A stretch of 64,000 nt of DNA, taken from the NCBI RefSeq assembly GCF_020379485.1, contig NC_063442.1:10813509-10877508 (forward strand), in the 5' to 3' direction. The notes beneath the pieces are model-generated. The model saw nothing but the letters and a program-made list of their open reading frames with translations. It was not told where the DNA came from and did no database searches. Below, in pieces: positions 48,518 through 61,985 of this stretch. Every line of letters begins with the position of its first letter. Positions within the stretch are counted from its first letter, which is position 1. This DNA is from Brassica napus (Eukaryota > Streptophyta > Magnoliopsida > Brassicales > Brassicaceae). The position numbers were made by a program, and so were the translations under genes.

Positions 48518-48532
48518 ATATTGTGAGTACTT

Positions 48533-51212
48533 GCTTTGCTATACATATATAGATGACGAACTGTGACCCATAGTGACTTTAACTCTTCGTCTGATACTTT
48601 ATAATTTCGTTTGAAAGGCTGAAGGATGGCTTTAAAAAATACCCTCGTGGGTTTTGATAAGGTTAACCATTAATTACTCAGTCACAATGTCTTTTACAAT
48701 GATTATCAAGCACTATAAAATAAACACCCAGAATATTAACAGAATAATTGTATAGATATTTATACTGAATGAAATGTAGCTGAATAAAATCTATAAGATT
48801 ATGATTATCAAGCCATAAACTTTCGCATCACCACATTCTCGGCTTACATGATTGCAAATCAAGATTTGTATAATTTCAACGGGACCACCAATATTCTAGG
48901 GTTTATACATTAAAAATGCGAATACTTATGTTGCAGGATGGATCATGGTAATGTGTTAATACAACACAAAGACTACTTGTGGCCTGATAGAGAGAAAGAG
49001 GTGGGGGAAAATGATGACATAAGAATGTGAAATCAATAGTTTTATGAAAGGGACTAAAAATGATAGAGAAACGGAAAAGAGGTAACAAACATATTAAAGC
49101 TCCTATGGGTTGGAGGACAATATGACTGAGATCTCTTATTGTGGGGTTTTCTTTTTAGATAGAGACAGTTGTAATTGGATCCATCACTTTCACTTCTATC
49201 TTACTTCTTACTTTTTTGTCTCCTTTTTTATTAGATTCTTTCTTTTCTTTTTTTCTCTTGTTCTCACTTCTTTTCATTCTACCATTTGCACCAATGTACA
49301 ATCCTATATTGTAATAGTATTTTTTTTAATAAGAGGGTTTTCAAAACAAAACTAAAATATGGTACTTTAAGAAACCCCTAAAATTTTTCATGATACTAAT
49401 TTCAGATTTTAAAAACCATACTAAATATAATTTTGTATATTTAGTGTTCCAATAATGATACTTTAGCTGTATTAAACTACTATGTATATACATAATGTTA
49501 TTTTGTTGTTATTGCTAGAAAAAAATAATTTGAGTGGTAATTGAAAACGATTCGAAAAGTAAACATAAATGTAAAAAAATCATTAATTGTAGTATATGTA
49601 CCTATAATAGTACTAAGGTGGCTAATGCTTTGTCCTCCGCAAAGGGCCAAATAAAGCTTCGTGATATATACTTTGGTAAGCATTTCTTCTCCCTAACAAC
49701 CAACCAAAGACTTTGGGCTAAAGATACTACCCTCGCATAGTTATCAACACTTTATTAAATTAGTATTTTTCTTAAATTTAGAGACCAAAATGTCATTTCA
49801 AATGTCAAAATAATGGCACTTCATTTACTTCGCTTAGCAAAAAGTATTTATTAAGTTTCAATTTTCTTTACAGAAAGGATGGCACATGGGAGACATGGTC
49901 ACGGTGTAGGCAATATCTTCTTCTATTCTATTCTATCTTCTCATCAAATCCATCTCCATCCAAAACATGTTTAAATCCATGGAATAAACCACATCCATTA
50001 AAATGTATTAACACCAGCTAGTTTACATTTCACTTAAGTAAAAATACTAGTTTTTTTAATTAACGAAAGGATATCCCGAATCTATGGAAGAGCTCAGACT
50101 AATTTTCAAAGAAAAATACAGTTCACATATAAATTTCTTTTTGGATATTCAAATAGATCACAGAAAAAAAAGAATCCATATCCGTGTAACCACATGATAG
50201 AATATAGTAAGGGTGCCTTTAAATCTGAATTACTTAGCAATCCAAACCCCGCATACCATTAAACCACGATTACTTTGTTCAAAATGCTAGTTTTATTTAC
50301 TTGTTAATGCAATAATTTTGCAGTAGATTAAAATCACTTTTAAATTACTATAGATTTCAACGTAAATTCAATTTTAGACACACCAACTATCCAAGAAAAA
50401 ATAGTAATAATAAACATGCGTAATCGTGCTCGGCCAAAGTTTGACCAAAAAAAAGACACACCAACTATCCAAAAAAAAAATCATCTATGGACCATAATAA
50501 CCATATTATTAAATATTAATTGATGTAACATCTAAACATGCGTACAAGACCTATAACTCATCTGGTTTAGTGTTGTCGTGGAATCGTCATCTGGTTTAAA
50601 ACTTACATAAAATTTCATTAAAAAGAAAAGAAGGAATCTTGTGATACTGTATACAATATAGAAAGCTATTTTCTTCAACGATAAGTTGAGCTACAAGTTA
50701 CATATTTTTCTCAACCTTTTGTGGCAAGTTATATGGATCAGAGTGAATGAAATATATCTGTCTTGATTTTAAGACTTTTGGACCACTTCAACATTTTGGA
50801 GTTTTGTAATTCATAACAAGATGTTTTCTTTCTTAACTTATATATACATATTTATTTTACTGCTAGACTACTAATGTGGTAAAGTGTTGTTTGTTTCTTA
50901 AAAAAACCATAAAATACAACTACTTTTCCACATTTTACCTTCTGCGACATCACATATATCAGTCTTCTGTCTCTCAGTTCTAGTATTTTTTAAAAGTGGA
51001 TTTTCAAAGATTTAGCTTCGTGGAGTTATGTACCACTCAAATATTAAACAACAATATAAGAAATTTGTTTCAGTATCCGTTAGTAGTATAATCATCTTTT
51101 CTTGTATATAGATCAGGAGTGTGATTTGAGCTTAGATTTTCTCCTTGGGCTTCAACCCATTTGGTTTTGGAATATTTTATGTTTTATAAACACTCAAACA
51201 AAGAGAAACTAA
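48533..51212. other. Intergenic, no gene seen
   Basis: AT-rich. A T/C-rich stretch at 49180-49290 and short open frames without similarity. Nothing I can name. Confidence 0.45.
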
Positions 51213-51250
51213 TCAATACAATACTAAAAGAGAATAATCTCAACTCTTAG

Positions 51251-51680
51251 CTATGCCACGTCATCAAAAATAATCCTCGAATCATAGCTCTTTATTTTTG
51301 GGTTGGGCTTCAAATCACAATTGAATGGGCTTTGTTTCACTTCCGGGTTATGGGTCGAATGTGTTTCGATTTTGTCGTTGTTTTGGTTTTGTCTTTTAAC
51401 TAAGTCGCGAGTCTGCGAGTTTCTTCTCCTCATCCCCAATTCACTTCGTCTTCTCACTTTCAAACCGTAGCTTCTAAGTTTTTTCATCCTATTCTTCACA
51501 ATCAATTTCGCAATCAATCTCTTCTTAGCGAAGGAGATGAGGAAGAGAAGCGCGAGAAAGAGGAGAGCCGAGGCAGGGCCACCACTGGTGCCCGATCCGA
51601 GAGAGGAAATTGGAGGCAAGGAGGTAGATGTGGGGACGCTTGGTCTTGGATTCGTCGGCGCCGGATTCGCCGGAATAAGA
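51251..51680 (-). other. Unassigned open frame with one membrane segment
   Basis: Read leftward, a Pro/Ser/Thr-rich stretch (TSTSLPPISSLGSGTSGGPA) is followed by a hydrophobic segment ASALLFLALLFLISFA and then a basic tail, stopping at 51251. It is divergent from the rhomboid-like fragment ~190 bp away and may be part of the same captured segment, perhaps the neighbour or 5' flank of the source gene. I do not recognise the protein. Confidence 0.3.
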
Positions 51681-51866
51681 GAGATCGGCGGAAGGAGAGA
51701 GCGCGATCGAGCATCGTCGTCGCGTTGGCCCGTAAACCCATTAACGAGACCTAATCAGAGAGCGCACCACCAAACCGTCACGAGGATCTCTATCTCATTC
51801 TCTGTTGCGCAGGAGACGATCTCCATCTCTATTCTTCCTTTCCGAACCTGAGAAACGTGAACGGAG

Positions 51867-52658
51867 ATGGTACCTTTGTCATTATCTCAACATAATCTCT
51901 GGCCACCGGAATCTGTATCTACGGTGTTTCGGGGTTACGCAACCGCCACATCGAAACACGCCTGCGACCATCTTCGCCGTCACCTCCGACTTGGCTTCCA
52001 TATCCGCTCTTCCCTTCAGGTTCAAGCTAACTTTCTTCTCTTATATTTTTCTCCTAAAGTTTAGAACTTTGGAACAAAAAAGGTTTAAACTTTCTTCACC
52101 TGTGTGCTTTGTGATTAGTTCTTTTGCAGTTCTAATTGTAAAAAGGTTTCAACTTTCAATCACGATCATAGCTGCTTTCAAGATTTATCTCATTTTGTCT
52201 TGGACTCTCTGTCTCTCTGCTGCTTTTGACAGATACTGCTGCAAGTCTATGATGCTGCACGAACGGAGTTCTCAAGAAGAGTCGTTGTATTCAACAGGGC
52301 TAAGTTTCTTCACTCCAGAGATGATATCAGATCTTCGTTATATGTATGTTTCTTTAGTGGATGAGAGAGTAGGATAGGTCCTAGAGGTGAGGAGGGGTCA
52401 TCATCAAACCATGAGACATCCAAGAGAAACACAAGCAGTGGACGGAGGTGGACCAATGTCCTCCTTGCCGTTAACGTTATGTAATGTGTTTAGTTCTTCA
52501 CTCTGTTACATGTAACAATAGATCATGTCTTTTGGTTTGAGATGTTGAATTAGATAAATGCTTTAGGCTTATGGGTTTCATTCTTGTGTCATGACAGAAT
52601 GTATTTGCACAAGTTGCATCCAATGGTAGAGTGCTGACATGGGGAGCCAAGGTATCAT
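51867..52658 (+). pseudogene. Rhomboid-like (plastid RBL10-type) N-terminal fragment
   Basis: A first exon (51867-52019, 51 codons) begins [20 protein letters not shown] and looks like a plastid-targeting sequence; it ends at a GT donor. A second exon starts at 52233 and reads YDAARTEFSRRVVVFNRAKF, hits an in-frame TGA, then continues as [16 protein letters not shown] and [16 protein letters not shown] third exon (~52603-52650) reads VFAQVASNGRVLTWGAK before a GT. These segments resemble the region before the first membrane helix of the Arabidopsis rhomboid-like protein 10 as I recall it. All membrane helices with the Ser/His catalytic dyad are absent, so no protease activity is possible. It is followed in the same direction by isochorismate synthase exons. 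Confidence 0.7.
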
Positions 52659-52907
52659 ATTCAGAGACTTGATTAAATACAAGAGGGAAACAGTTTGATA
52701 TCTGAATATCTCTGTTCCATTTCTCTTAATTCTATCTCCAATGAAATTTTTTGGTTCTTACGATAAGCCAACTCATCTAATAGCTTTTACAGATTAAACG
52801 TTGTTTGTTCTCTTCTCACTGCTTGCTCGAAACAGGTATGTTAATTATTTTTTTGGTCCTGTGGAATTTCAGGGCTTTGTTTTTTTTTAATAAGTTACAA
52901 TGTTTAG

Positions 52908-54545
<1,638 letters not shown>

Positions 54546-55265
54546 TAGATAGGACGAGTCCTATGATTAATACATTGCAACACGTTGATGGTACCAAAAT
54601 AATTATTACTTAATATAGCATTCACAAGAATGATTTTTCTGGTTTAATCGTAGTTCTTTTTCAAGTACCCGTCAATTACATCTCCATGCTGCATAACGTA
54701 CAAGGAACAAATAAGTTATAGTGTGTGGTTATCTAACCTAAATTAAAAAGAATAATACAAGTACATTCTTTCACAACTTTTCGTGGCATTTCAACAAAGA
54801 AAATTCCAGTAATAGCCGAGTTAACATGATAGAAATATAACAAGCAGCATAAGCTCACTTTTAATTAAAATTTTTTTAGTAACATCTATTTTGAAAATTA
54901 CAGTTGTTTTGTGGATAACATAATTCCTTTCATTTTCAAATATGATAGCAATACTAAATTTGAACAAAAAAAATTTCAAATTTCAAAATATGCATACCTA
55001 ACTTAACCTTTTTTTTCTATAACTGTGAAAACAATTATATCGCAATAATCAAAGTTCTAATTTAAATATACAGAGGAAATACTAATTGTGATTAAGAAAC
55101 AAACATAAATTACTGAGAAATAGTTTAAGTTAACTCACGACAAAAAAAAAGAAGTTTAAGTTAACTCAGTCGACGGTAATATTTTAAAAATATTCTATTT
55201 GTTATCATATTCAAATTAGAAAAGACGTTTACAAAAATGAATAAAATATTTTCATAGTGAACGCG
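54546..55265. other. AT-rich, no gene seen
   Basis: No supported coding or RNA feature. It begins with a short perfect palindrome TAGGACGAGTCCTA (54549-54562). Confidence 0.45.
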
Positions 55266-55850
55266 GTCATCTATAATAGAGTTGGGTATAAAATCCGACA
55301 CCAAATCCGTTGATTCAAAATACTAGAACCTAAATCAGGTTAGATCTATAAAAGTATTGAACGGATATTAAGTTGGAAGAGATTAGATAACTGATCTCGA
55401 TTAGATAATTCCCAATATGTAAAGGTAATCCAAATATATCTGAAATTATATAAGGTGTCACCCTTGAATATATTTATTTCCTCAATTTCAAATATTATGT
55501 GTCTTTTTCTGATATATTAAGTATTTTGATAATTTAAAATTAAATTAAATTTATCAAATCAAATTGTTAAAAAATAACATGTCATCTATATTAGAGCAGG
55601 GTATAAAATCCGGCACCAAATCCGCTGATTCAAAATCTTATAACCTAAATCAGATTGAGTCTGTAAAAGTACTGAACGGATATTAAGTTAGAAGAGATTA
55701 GATAATTGATCTCAATTAGACAATGCTCGATATCTAAATGTAATCCAAATATATCCTAAATTATATAAGATGTTACCTTTGAATTAGTTATTTTGTCAAT
55801 TACAAATATTATATGTAACTAAAATAGTGCAAGTTCACTGATTTCAAACA
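55266..55850 (+). repeat. ~315-bp tandem duplication
   Basis: The block starting GTCATCTATAATAGAG at 55266 recurs at 55581 as GTCATCTATATTAGAG, and similarity continues for ~270 bp (GGTATAAAATCCGRCACCAA, AACGGATATTAAGTTRGAAG). The segment AAAAATAACATGTCATCTA just before the second copy also occurs near 56226. Non-coding. Confidence 0.8.
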
Positions 55851-56285
55851 AAAAATATAAATCTTTGAATATCTCCTATGTTAGAATAGTGATGAAGTAT
55901 GTTCTCATATTTTGTACGTGTAATACATGGTTCATTTCTATCGCAACCAGATGGACCTACTATGATTAATAATTTTTTTTCATGATAATCTAATATATAA
56001 AATAAAAAAATACTTGGATCATAACTTATATTTAATTATTCTTTATTCATTTCACATTTGCTGATTTTTCTATATGTATTTTTATATAGTAAAAATGATA
56101 AATTGTCTTTTTTATTTATTTCTAAAGAACTTAGCCCTGTTGAATACAACGACTCTTTTTGAGAAAAAAATCTTGAGGGAATTAAAAAAGTACACACAAG
56201 TTTCTATGTTTACATAAGTCCAAAAAAATAACATGTCATCTACATTGCAAAAAACTAGATTAAATACATTTCCAATTGTCTAACT

Positions 56286-56313
56286 CCGGGCGTAGCCCGG
56301 AAAAGGTTTCTAG
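56286..56313 (+). other. Helitron 3' terminus: hairpin plus CTAG
   Basis: A 6-bp perfect stem with 3-base loop (CCGGGC-GTA-GCCCGG), then AAAAGGTTT and CTAG, followed by host T. This matches the conserved 3' end recognised during rolling-circle transposition. Confidence 0.88.
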
Positions 56314-56342
56314 TGAAAATAATGAATCATGTACATCATCTA

Positions 56343-56871
56343 CAGTGGCAGATCTAGAAACCTTTTTAGTTTGGGGCACAATATTATAAAAATATTATAA
56401 TAATTTAAATATGTAATTAATACTAAAATTTTACGTACAATATTATATATTAATCACGTAATAACTATAATGTTACTTCAAATTACTATGCAATATTTTT
56501 TGTCCAAAAGAAAATACTTAACTTATCTTAGAAGAAACAGTAATAAACTCTTGTATAAAAATTATAGGAAGTTGTTTTAAAGAAAATGTAAAAACAAATG
56601 CAAAACTAATTTAATTCACGAACAAAACAGTTATAAACTACATAAAAAGTTATTTCATTAATAATTGGGTCCGCAAATAAATAAATGAGAGAAAGCTAAT
56701 TAAAAAGAAAGAGAAATGTTCAAGTTGGGCGAGATCGAACCTTCACGCTGCGTTTGTGGTGAACATACAATTCGCCACTGAACTAACCCGACTTGTACGT
56801 TAACACATCCGATTTTATTTAATTACTCGGGGTCAGGTGACCCCGTACTGGCCAACGTACGTCCGCCCCTG
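56343..56871. mobile_element. Non-autonomous hAT-type element, 529 bp, with tRNA-like insert
   Basis: Ends are CAGTGGCAGATCTAG at the left and, reversed, CAGGGGCGGACGTACG at the right, the CAGGGGCGGA style seen in plant hAT elements. Flanking 8-bp duplications ATCATCTA (56335-56342) and ATCATCTG (56872-56879) differ at one base. No transposase is present. A tRNA-like sequence lies inside at 56721-56795 on the minus strand. Confidence 0.8.
56721..56795 (-). other. tRNA-like sequence within the hAT element
   Basis: On the minus strand this 75-base segment has ends CAAGTCGGG and CCCAACTTG that can pair like an acceptor stem, a box A-like TTAGTTCAGTGG (56775-56786) and a box B-like GGTTCGATCTC (56731-56741). 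The spacing is that of a tRNA, but the stem has mismatches and I cannot draw a convincing anticodon arm, so it is unlikely to be a working tRNA. Confidence 0.5.
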
Positions 56872-56939
56872 ATCATCTGTAAAAAAAAATGTACATCATT
56901 TGTAATTGTAATTGATATGTGTTGTAAAATCACCTTTTA

Positions 56940-57253
56940 ATTCATACTCTCGCATCACTCACTAACCGATATCAAACTTTGTTTTACTCATTTTTTCTGG
57001 AATTGAATCAATAGTATATGATAAGAATATTAGAGAAAGAAATTCAAAGAACACAAGTGATTTGTCGTATTCGGCCTTCGCTGTCAAAACGACATTAGTT
57101 TACTTACATTGGAATTCCCAGAATATTCACTCACCAGAAAAAAAAAGTATTTATAAACTTTTCGCTTTACACTTTTAAGAAAAAATACAAAGATAAAGAA
57201 AATTCACGCTACTACTCAACTCGAAGTAATATGCTTATATATCATTCCCAACA
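56940..57253 (-). repeat. Possible 3' LTR of the copia relic
   Basis: Just beyond the RT fragment on the minus strand, TGTTGGGAATGATATATAAG begins at 57253, the usual style of a copia LTR start, followed by LTR-like T-rich text. I cannot confirm it because the other LTR is outside the window and the end is not defined. Confidence 0.35.
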
Positions 57254-57257
57254 AGTT

Positions 57258-57879
57258 TTTGTTGATCTCACATCAACTATATTTATGTTGTAATGGAATG
57301 GCTGAGATTTGCATCTGCGAAGAACAACTCAATTCACCATCAAAACGTCTTCACTTCGACTACGAATCAATCACCTGGCCCATTAGTCTTGCAGCTCATT
57401 TTAAACAATTCTCCACCAAATGGTCTTATAAGTTTAACCTCATCCAACTCACCATGGAGAAAATTCCTAGTAACATCTAATTGTTCCAGCTCCAAATCCT
57501 TTGAATCAACAATCTACAATATGATCCTAACAGAAGACATGCTTAACAACTGTGGAAAATATCTCATTGTAGTTGATGCCCCCTCTTTGGAGACACCCTT
57601 TGTCACTAGCCTAGATTTACACCGGTGCCTCTTCCTCAGGTTCTTGTTGTATACCCATTTGCACCCAATGATTTTTACCATTGAAGCTTTGGTACAATGT
57701 TCAATGTACCATTCTTTGCTAGTGAGAACATCTCATCTTCTATAGATGTATTCCAATTTTACAGCCACTATCTCTAAGTGTCTTAAAGTAATTATATGGT
57801 TAAGAAACCTCTCCACCATTGGTATCTAACATACAGCTAACCACACATTAATTCTCTGTAAACCGTAGAGGAATACATA
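57258..57879 (-). pseudogene. Ty1/copia relic, reverse transcriptase part
   Basis: On the minus strand the frames read EWYIEHCTKAS, IIGCKWVYNKNL, KSRLVTKG, INYNEIFSTVVKHVS, LELEQLDV and NFLHGELDE. These are the consecutive motifs at the start of the copia reverse transcriptase. Stops and frameshifts interrupt it, so it is dead. The fragment is cut at 57880-57888 by the insertion of the Mutator-like element and continues at 63112. Confidence 0.85.
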
Positions 57880-57888
57880 TTTCTTTTA
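57880..57888. repeat. 9-bp target duplication of the MULE, left copy
   Basis: TTTCTTTTA, identical to 63103-63111. Nine bases is the diagnostic duplication length for Mutator-like elements. Confidence 0.92.
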
Positions 57889-57942
57889 GGGAAATTACTT
57901 ACAATAACACACATCTTAGTTCTTATTACTAGAATAACATAC
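57889..57942 (+). repeat. MULE terminal inverted repeat, left
   Basis: Begins GGGAAATTACTTACAATAAC and runs to about AGAATAACATACCC. It pairs with the right end over ~50 bp with about ten differences. Confidence 0.88.
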
Positions 57943-58349
57943 CCAAAAAAAAAAAATAGAAAAAGTGAGTTAAAGTCCATAATACCCTAATTTTAAAAGA
58001 ATTAAACCAATTTTTAAAATAAAAATTCTCAGAAAAGGAAAAGTAACAAATTAAAAAAAAAACTCACCATCGTAAACAACGATGAAAAAAATCCCAGAAG
58101 AAACCCCTTCTCCTTCCCCCCCCCTTCCCCGACCTGAACCTTAAATCTGTTGGTTTCTAAATTTTCCAATCTCTTCTCACCCTTCTCTTCTACTAAATGC
58201 TTCGATTCACAAGGGTAGTAATCCTGTAATCACAGAAATCTGACGAACCCTAAATCCCCTTTCTGAAATTCTGGGTTCTGTTGATTTCGTCACTCCTAGA
58301 AGCTCATCTCCGCTTGAATCACTTATATTCATATCTCCTGACATCAAAG

Positions 58350-58482
58350 GTCGGCTCTGTGTCTTTAGAAACCTTTTATTTTTTTGTATCATTGATTTAC
58401 TAATTGTCTAACTCAGTTTTCATATGTTTCTGGAAAATATTGTTTTTCATGTCTGTCTTATTACATTGTACATTTTTGACAG
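58350..58482 (+). other. Likely 5'-UTR intron of the Ulp1-type gene
   Basis: A good donor (AAAG followed by GTCGGC at 58350) and acceptor (TTTTTGACAG ending 58482) lie directly before the ATG at 58487. The upstream exon is pyrimidine-rich with no in-frame start. Inferred from splice signals only. Confidence 0.5.
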
Positions 58483-58486
58483 AGAG

Positions 58487-61400
58487 ATGAGTACATCAGA
58501 CTGTCCAAAAACATATCCAAAAAGGCTGTATGAGGAGGGAAAATGTCCATTGCAACATCGAAGCATGAATCATAGCTGTCACTTGGCAAGTTTACAGATG
58601 GTCGAGGAATCAGTTGGCATAGATGCATGGGAATCCATTAAAGAATCAGCTGTTGGAGTTATTCTGAGGTTCAAAGACCTCGATTATACCTGGTCTGCCC
58701 AAGCTGTTCACCATTTACTTACAAACCAGCTAGTAGTCGATAGTATCCATGAGGTGTGGTCTCTGATAGAAGGACAGCCAATTAGGTTTTCATTACATGA
58801 GTTTGGTGAAATAACAGGTTTAAATTGTGAGCCTTTCAACATAGATGATAAGGTTGAGGTTGATCATAAGCCATTTTGGGAAGAGATGGGTGTGTCTGCT
58901 GCACATGGTCCGATGCTATCTGAGTTGAGATCATTGCTCCCACGCATTAAGAATTGGCCGTTTGAGAAGAGAAGAATGATTGGCCTGCTATGTGTCTTAT
59001 CTGTCGGAATACTTGGAATATCTCCAGGTAGTAGAATTCCTTTGGAAGCAGCAAAGAGAGTCTTAGACGCAGAAGCATTTGAAAGATATCCTTGGGGGCG
59101 TGTCGGATTTTCCAGCTTGGTTAATTCAATTAAAATTGTTTCGTTTGGAGGAAAGAAAAAATATACACTTCGTGGATGTGTACATGCTCTTCTCATCTGG
59201 CTGTATGAGTCAATACCTGGTATTGGGCATGAATATGGGAACCATATTGAGGGTAACCAAGTTCCTCTTCTCTCTTGGTCAGGATCTCGTTGCCGTATAC
59301 AGTGGGGTCAGTTTTATGAAAAAGAGAAAAAAGTTCACCAGAAGGTTAGTTTCTTATATTATGGTTAACTCCTATGAAAATACATCACTTCTCTATATTT
59401 ATTCATACTAATATTTTTTACATTTTTTTTTGTAGGTGCGTGTCAGACATCTCGTTGTTAAGGCAGAAGCGGACATATATCCTCAATGGGATGATCACAA
59501 GGTTGATGATGATCTTCATAACATGATTTTAGACATTCTACATGAGCAGCTTGATGATAAGCATTGGAGCTTGAAGGCAGCTAATGAACCAGTAGCAAAT
59601 AAAAAGAAAAGGAATTTTGTGAGTGAAGAAGATGATTGTATGAAGAAAAAAAATCCAGCGAAGAGGACAACCACAGTGAGTATGCTTACTTAATTTTTTA
59701 CTTGTATGTATTACTGAGTTTAGTTTGTTAAGCCGAGATAGAATTGCTGAGTTTAATTGGTTAGGCCGTGGTGGAATTATTTTATTTTTTACTTGATTTT
59801 ATTGTTGAGTTTGCTTACTGTTTTACAGCAGGCTAGTGGATCCAGCCTTAACTCAGGTGGAGATGATGGATTCAAGCATGCCCTAATGGAAGCAGTGAAG
59901 ACATTGACTGCAACGGTTCAAAATATGGACACAGTTGTTGCTGAGAAGGTGTTGACTGCAGTAGACACAAAGATTGACACAAAAATAAATGCAAGAGTTG
60001 GACAAACCGAGCAGGTACTTGGCAATCAAATCTCAATTTTACAAGAAGAGATTGCTAAGATTAGAGAGCAGATGCAAACTACTGCTCCAAAAAATGATGC
60101 AGACGTTCAAAACCAAGAAGATGAAGTCAACAGCAACGACCCGGTTAGTGTTTTGCTTCTGTTATGAGTATGTCTATTTCAGGTTAAAGTAACTATATAT
60201 TCAAAATTAACTTATACTTGTTTTTGACATACTCAAATAGTCATGGATGGTCCAAGACAAGACACCATATGATGCAGATGCGGTAATACAATGTGTGGTT
60301 AGAAAGAAAGCCAACAAATCCAAGGTCAAGCTAACGTCTCCTATTCTACTTGACACTGATGGTGTGAAGGTTGCTGGAAAAAATCAAGTAAAAAAACCAG
60401 CTGGATGCTTGAAAAAAGTTAAGAAGGAGAAGAATGTAGTTCCACAACTTAGAGATTCTACTGGAACATGGTCTGATTCAGAAGAGAAGAAAAAATATTG
60501 CACCCTAGATGCCACGTTAGACCAGTTGGCGGCATCAATCTTGGATGGACCTTTGCAAAAACGCAAGCCACAGCTGACAAAGACTCAAGTGTATCCATAT
60601 GTAGGTAATTCAACTGTGAAGAGGATCATATCAGGTGTCTCTGAAGCCCATTATGATCCTTTAGCTAAAGTTGCTGAGACAAAATTCAAGAAGCTAATGG
60701 ATTATCTGCGAAGTATTGGGTACGTGGCTTATTTGTTCTTAATAATTCATTACTGTTAAACTAACTTGAGCTTTCATTTATTCATTTCAGTGATAAAGAT
60801 GTAGAAACTCCCTTCTATATGAAGCTAATAAAGCCAAGAAATGTCTGGGAAACAGATGATTTTGGATGGCTAACAGATTCTGTAAGTGTCACATTTTTTT
60901 CTGTTATCAACTTAAAGTCTGTGGCTAACACACACTCATTTATTTTGGACAGCATATGGCATCTGCAATGCTTATGTTTCATAAAAGATATATGAGGAAT
61001 CCGTCACCATACTCTTCAGATAGGATAGCTTTTCTTGAGCACTGGTTTGTCAAGATGTGGGTCAGAGACTACAAGAAATATGATCCTCAGACGTGGGAGT
61101 TCTCAGAAACTTACAAGAAGGTCTTCAATGGCAATTACCCTTCTGATTTTTCCAACAACAGAAAGTGGGTGAAGGATGTGGATCGATTGTTTTTTTGCCA
61201 CTTGATAAATGGTAACCACTGGGTCGCTTTAGAAGTGGATTTTGAGAAGAAACTAATCCATGTCTACGACAGCATACAGACAGTTGTCCCGAGCAACACG
61301 GATCTTCAAGAAGAGTGTCGTCCTTTCACGAAGATGATTCCCTTATTGCTGAATGAAATGGTTCCAGGAAGGAAGAAGAGTTCACAGCAGTTCAGGATTT

Positions 61401-61576
61401 CAAGACTCAAAAGTGTGCCCAAGAATGAAGACCCTGGTGATTGTGGTGTTTACGCTCTAAAGTATATAGAGTGTAGGGCGATTGGCTGTGGTTTTGAAGG
61501 ACTTTCTGACCAGTGCATTCCGGCAATGCGTATTAAGTTAGCTGCTGAGATCTATGATGAGGTTCGTGGTCTGTAG
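58487..61576 (+). CDS. DUF1985 + Ulp1/C48 cysteine protease of a MULE, 6 exons
   Basis: Coding exons 58487-59344, 59436-59675, 59829-60143, 60241-60719, 60791-60881 and 60953-61576 join in frame (GT-AG introns) to 868 residues starting MSTSDCPKTYPKR. The N-terminal ~285 residues form a DUF1985-type domain, with FSLHEFGEITGLNCEPF and KRRMIGLLCVLSVGI. Exon 3 encodes a probable coiled coil (heptads such as QEEIAKIREQM). The C-terminal ~210 residues are an Ulp1-family protease: His750 in GNHWVAL, Asp767 in VYDS and Cys825 in GDCGVYALKYIE make a complete triad. Host Ulp1 enzymes process SUMO and remove it from targets; whether this one does is unknown. The exon 3 acceptor is a tandem CAGCAG, which may give two isoforms. 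All exons are open, unlike the decayed copia around it, so it is young or under selection. Confidence 0.9.
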
Positions 61577-61985
61577 TATTTTCATGTTTTAGTATTTTCC
61601 TAGACTGCTATGTGCTCATTTCATGTTTCGGAATCATTATCTACTTGGTGACTACAAGTTGTGTAATTTGATTATGAATTTTAAGTTTAAATCGTTGGTA
61701 CCAAGCTGACTCACATCTACATACTATGTTTGCTAGTGTGATCAAAACCTTACAAAACAAGTGCATACTATGTTTGCTAGTGTGCTCTCAAAAATAAGTG
61801 TACTAGAGTATGGCATTGAGGAGGCGCTCATGGGTTTGGATTGGCCTTCGTCATTGCTCCATTGATTTGTTACAATTCATTCAAAACAAAATAAAACAAG
61901 CGAGTCAAACTGTAAATAAATTGTCTAACCAGAAAAAAGAAACAAGTCCAAACCGAAACAAAAAAAAACAAAAGAGTCAAATTGT
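61577..61985. other. 3' flank between the Ulp1-type gene and the transposase remnant
   Basis: Convergent intergenic space inside the MULE, containing a repeated phrase GCATACTATGTTTGCTAGTGTG-like at ~61722 and ~61767. No gene seen. Confidence 0.5.

Noticed and set aside
56721..56795. Functional tRNA gene
   Set aside because: The stem has mismatches, the anticodon arm is not convincing, and it lies inside a transposon.
57259..57745. Two plus-strand frames of 73 and 150 residues
   Set aside because: Antisense shadows of the copia reverse transcriptase fragment.
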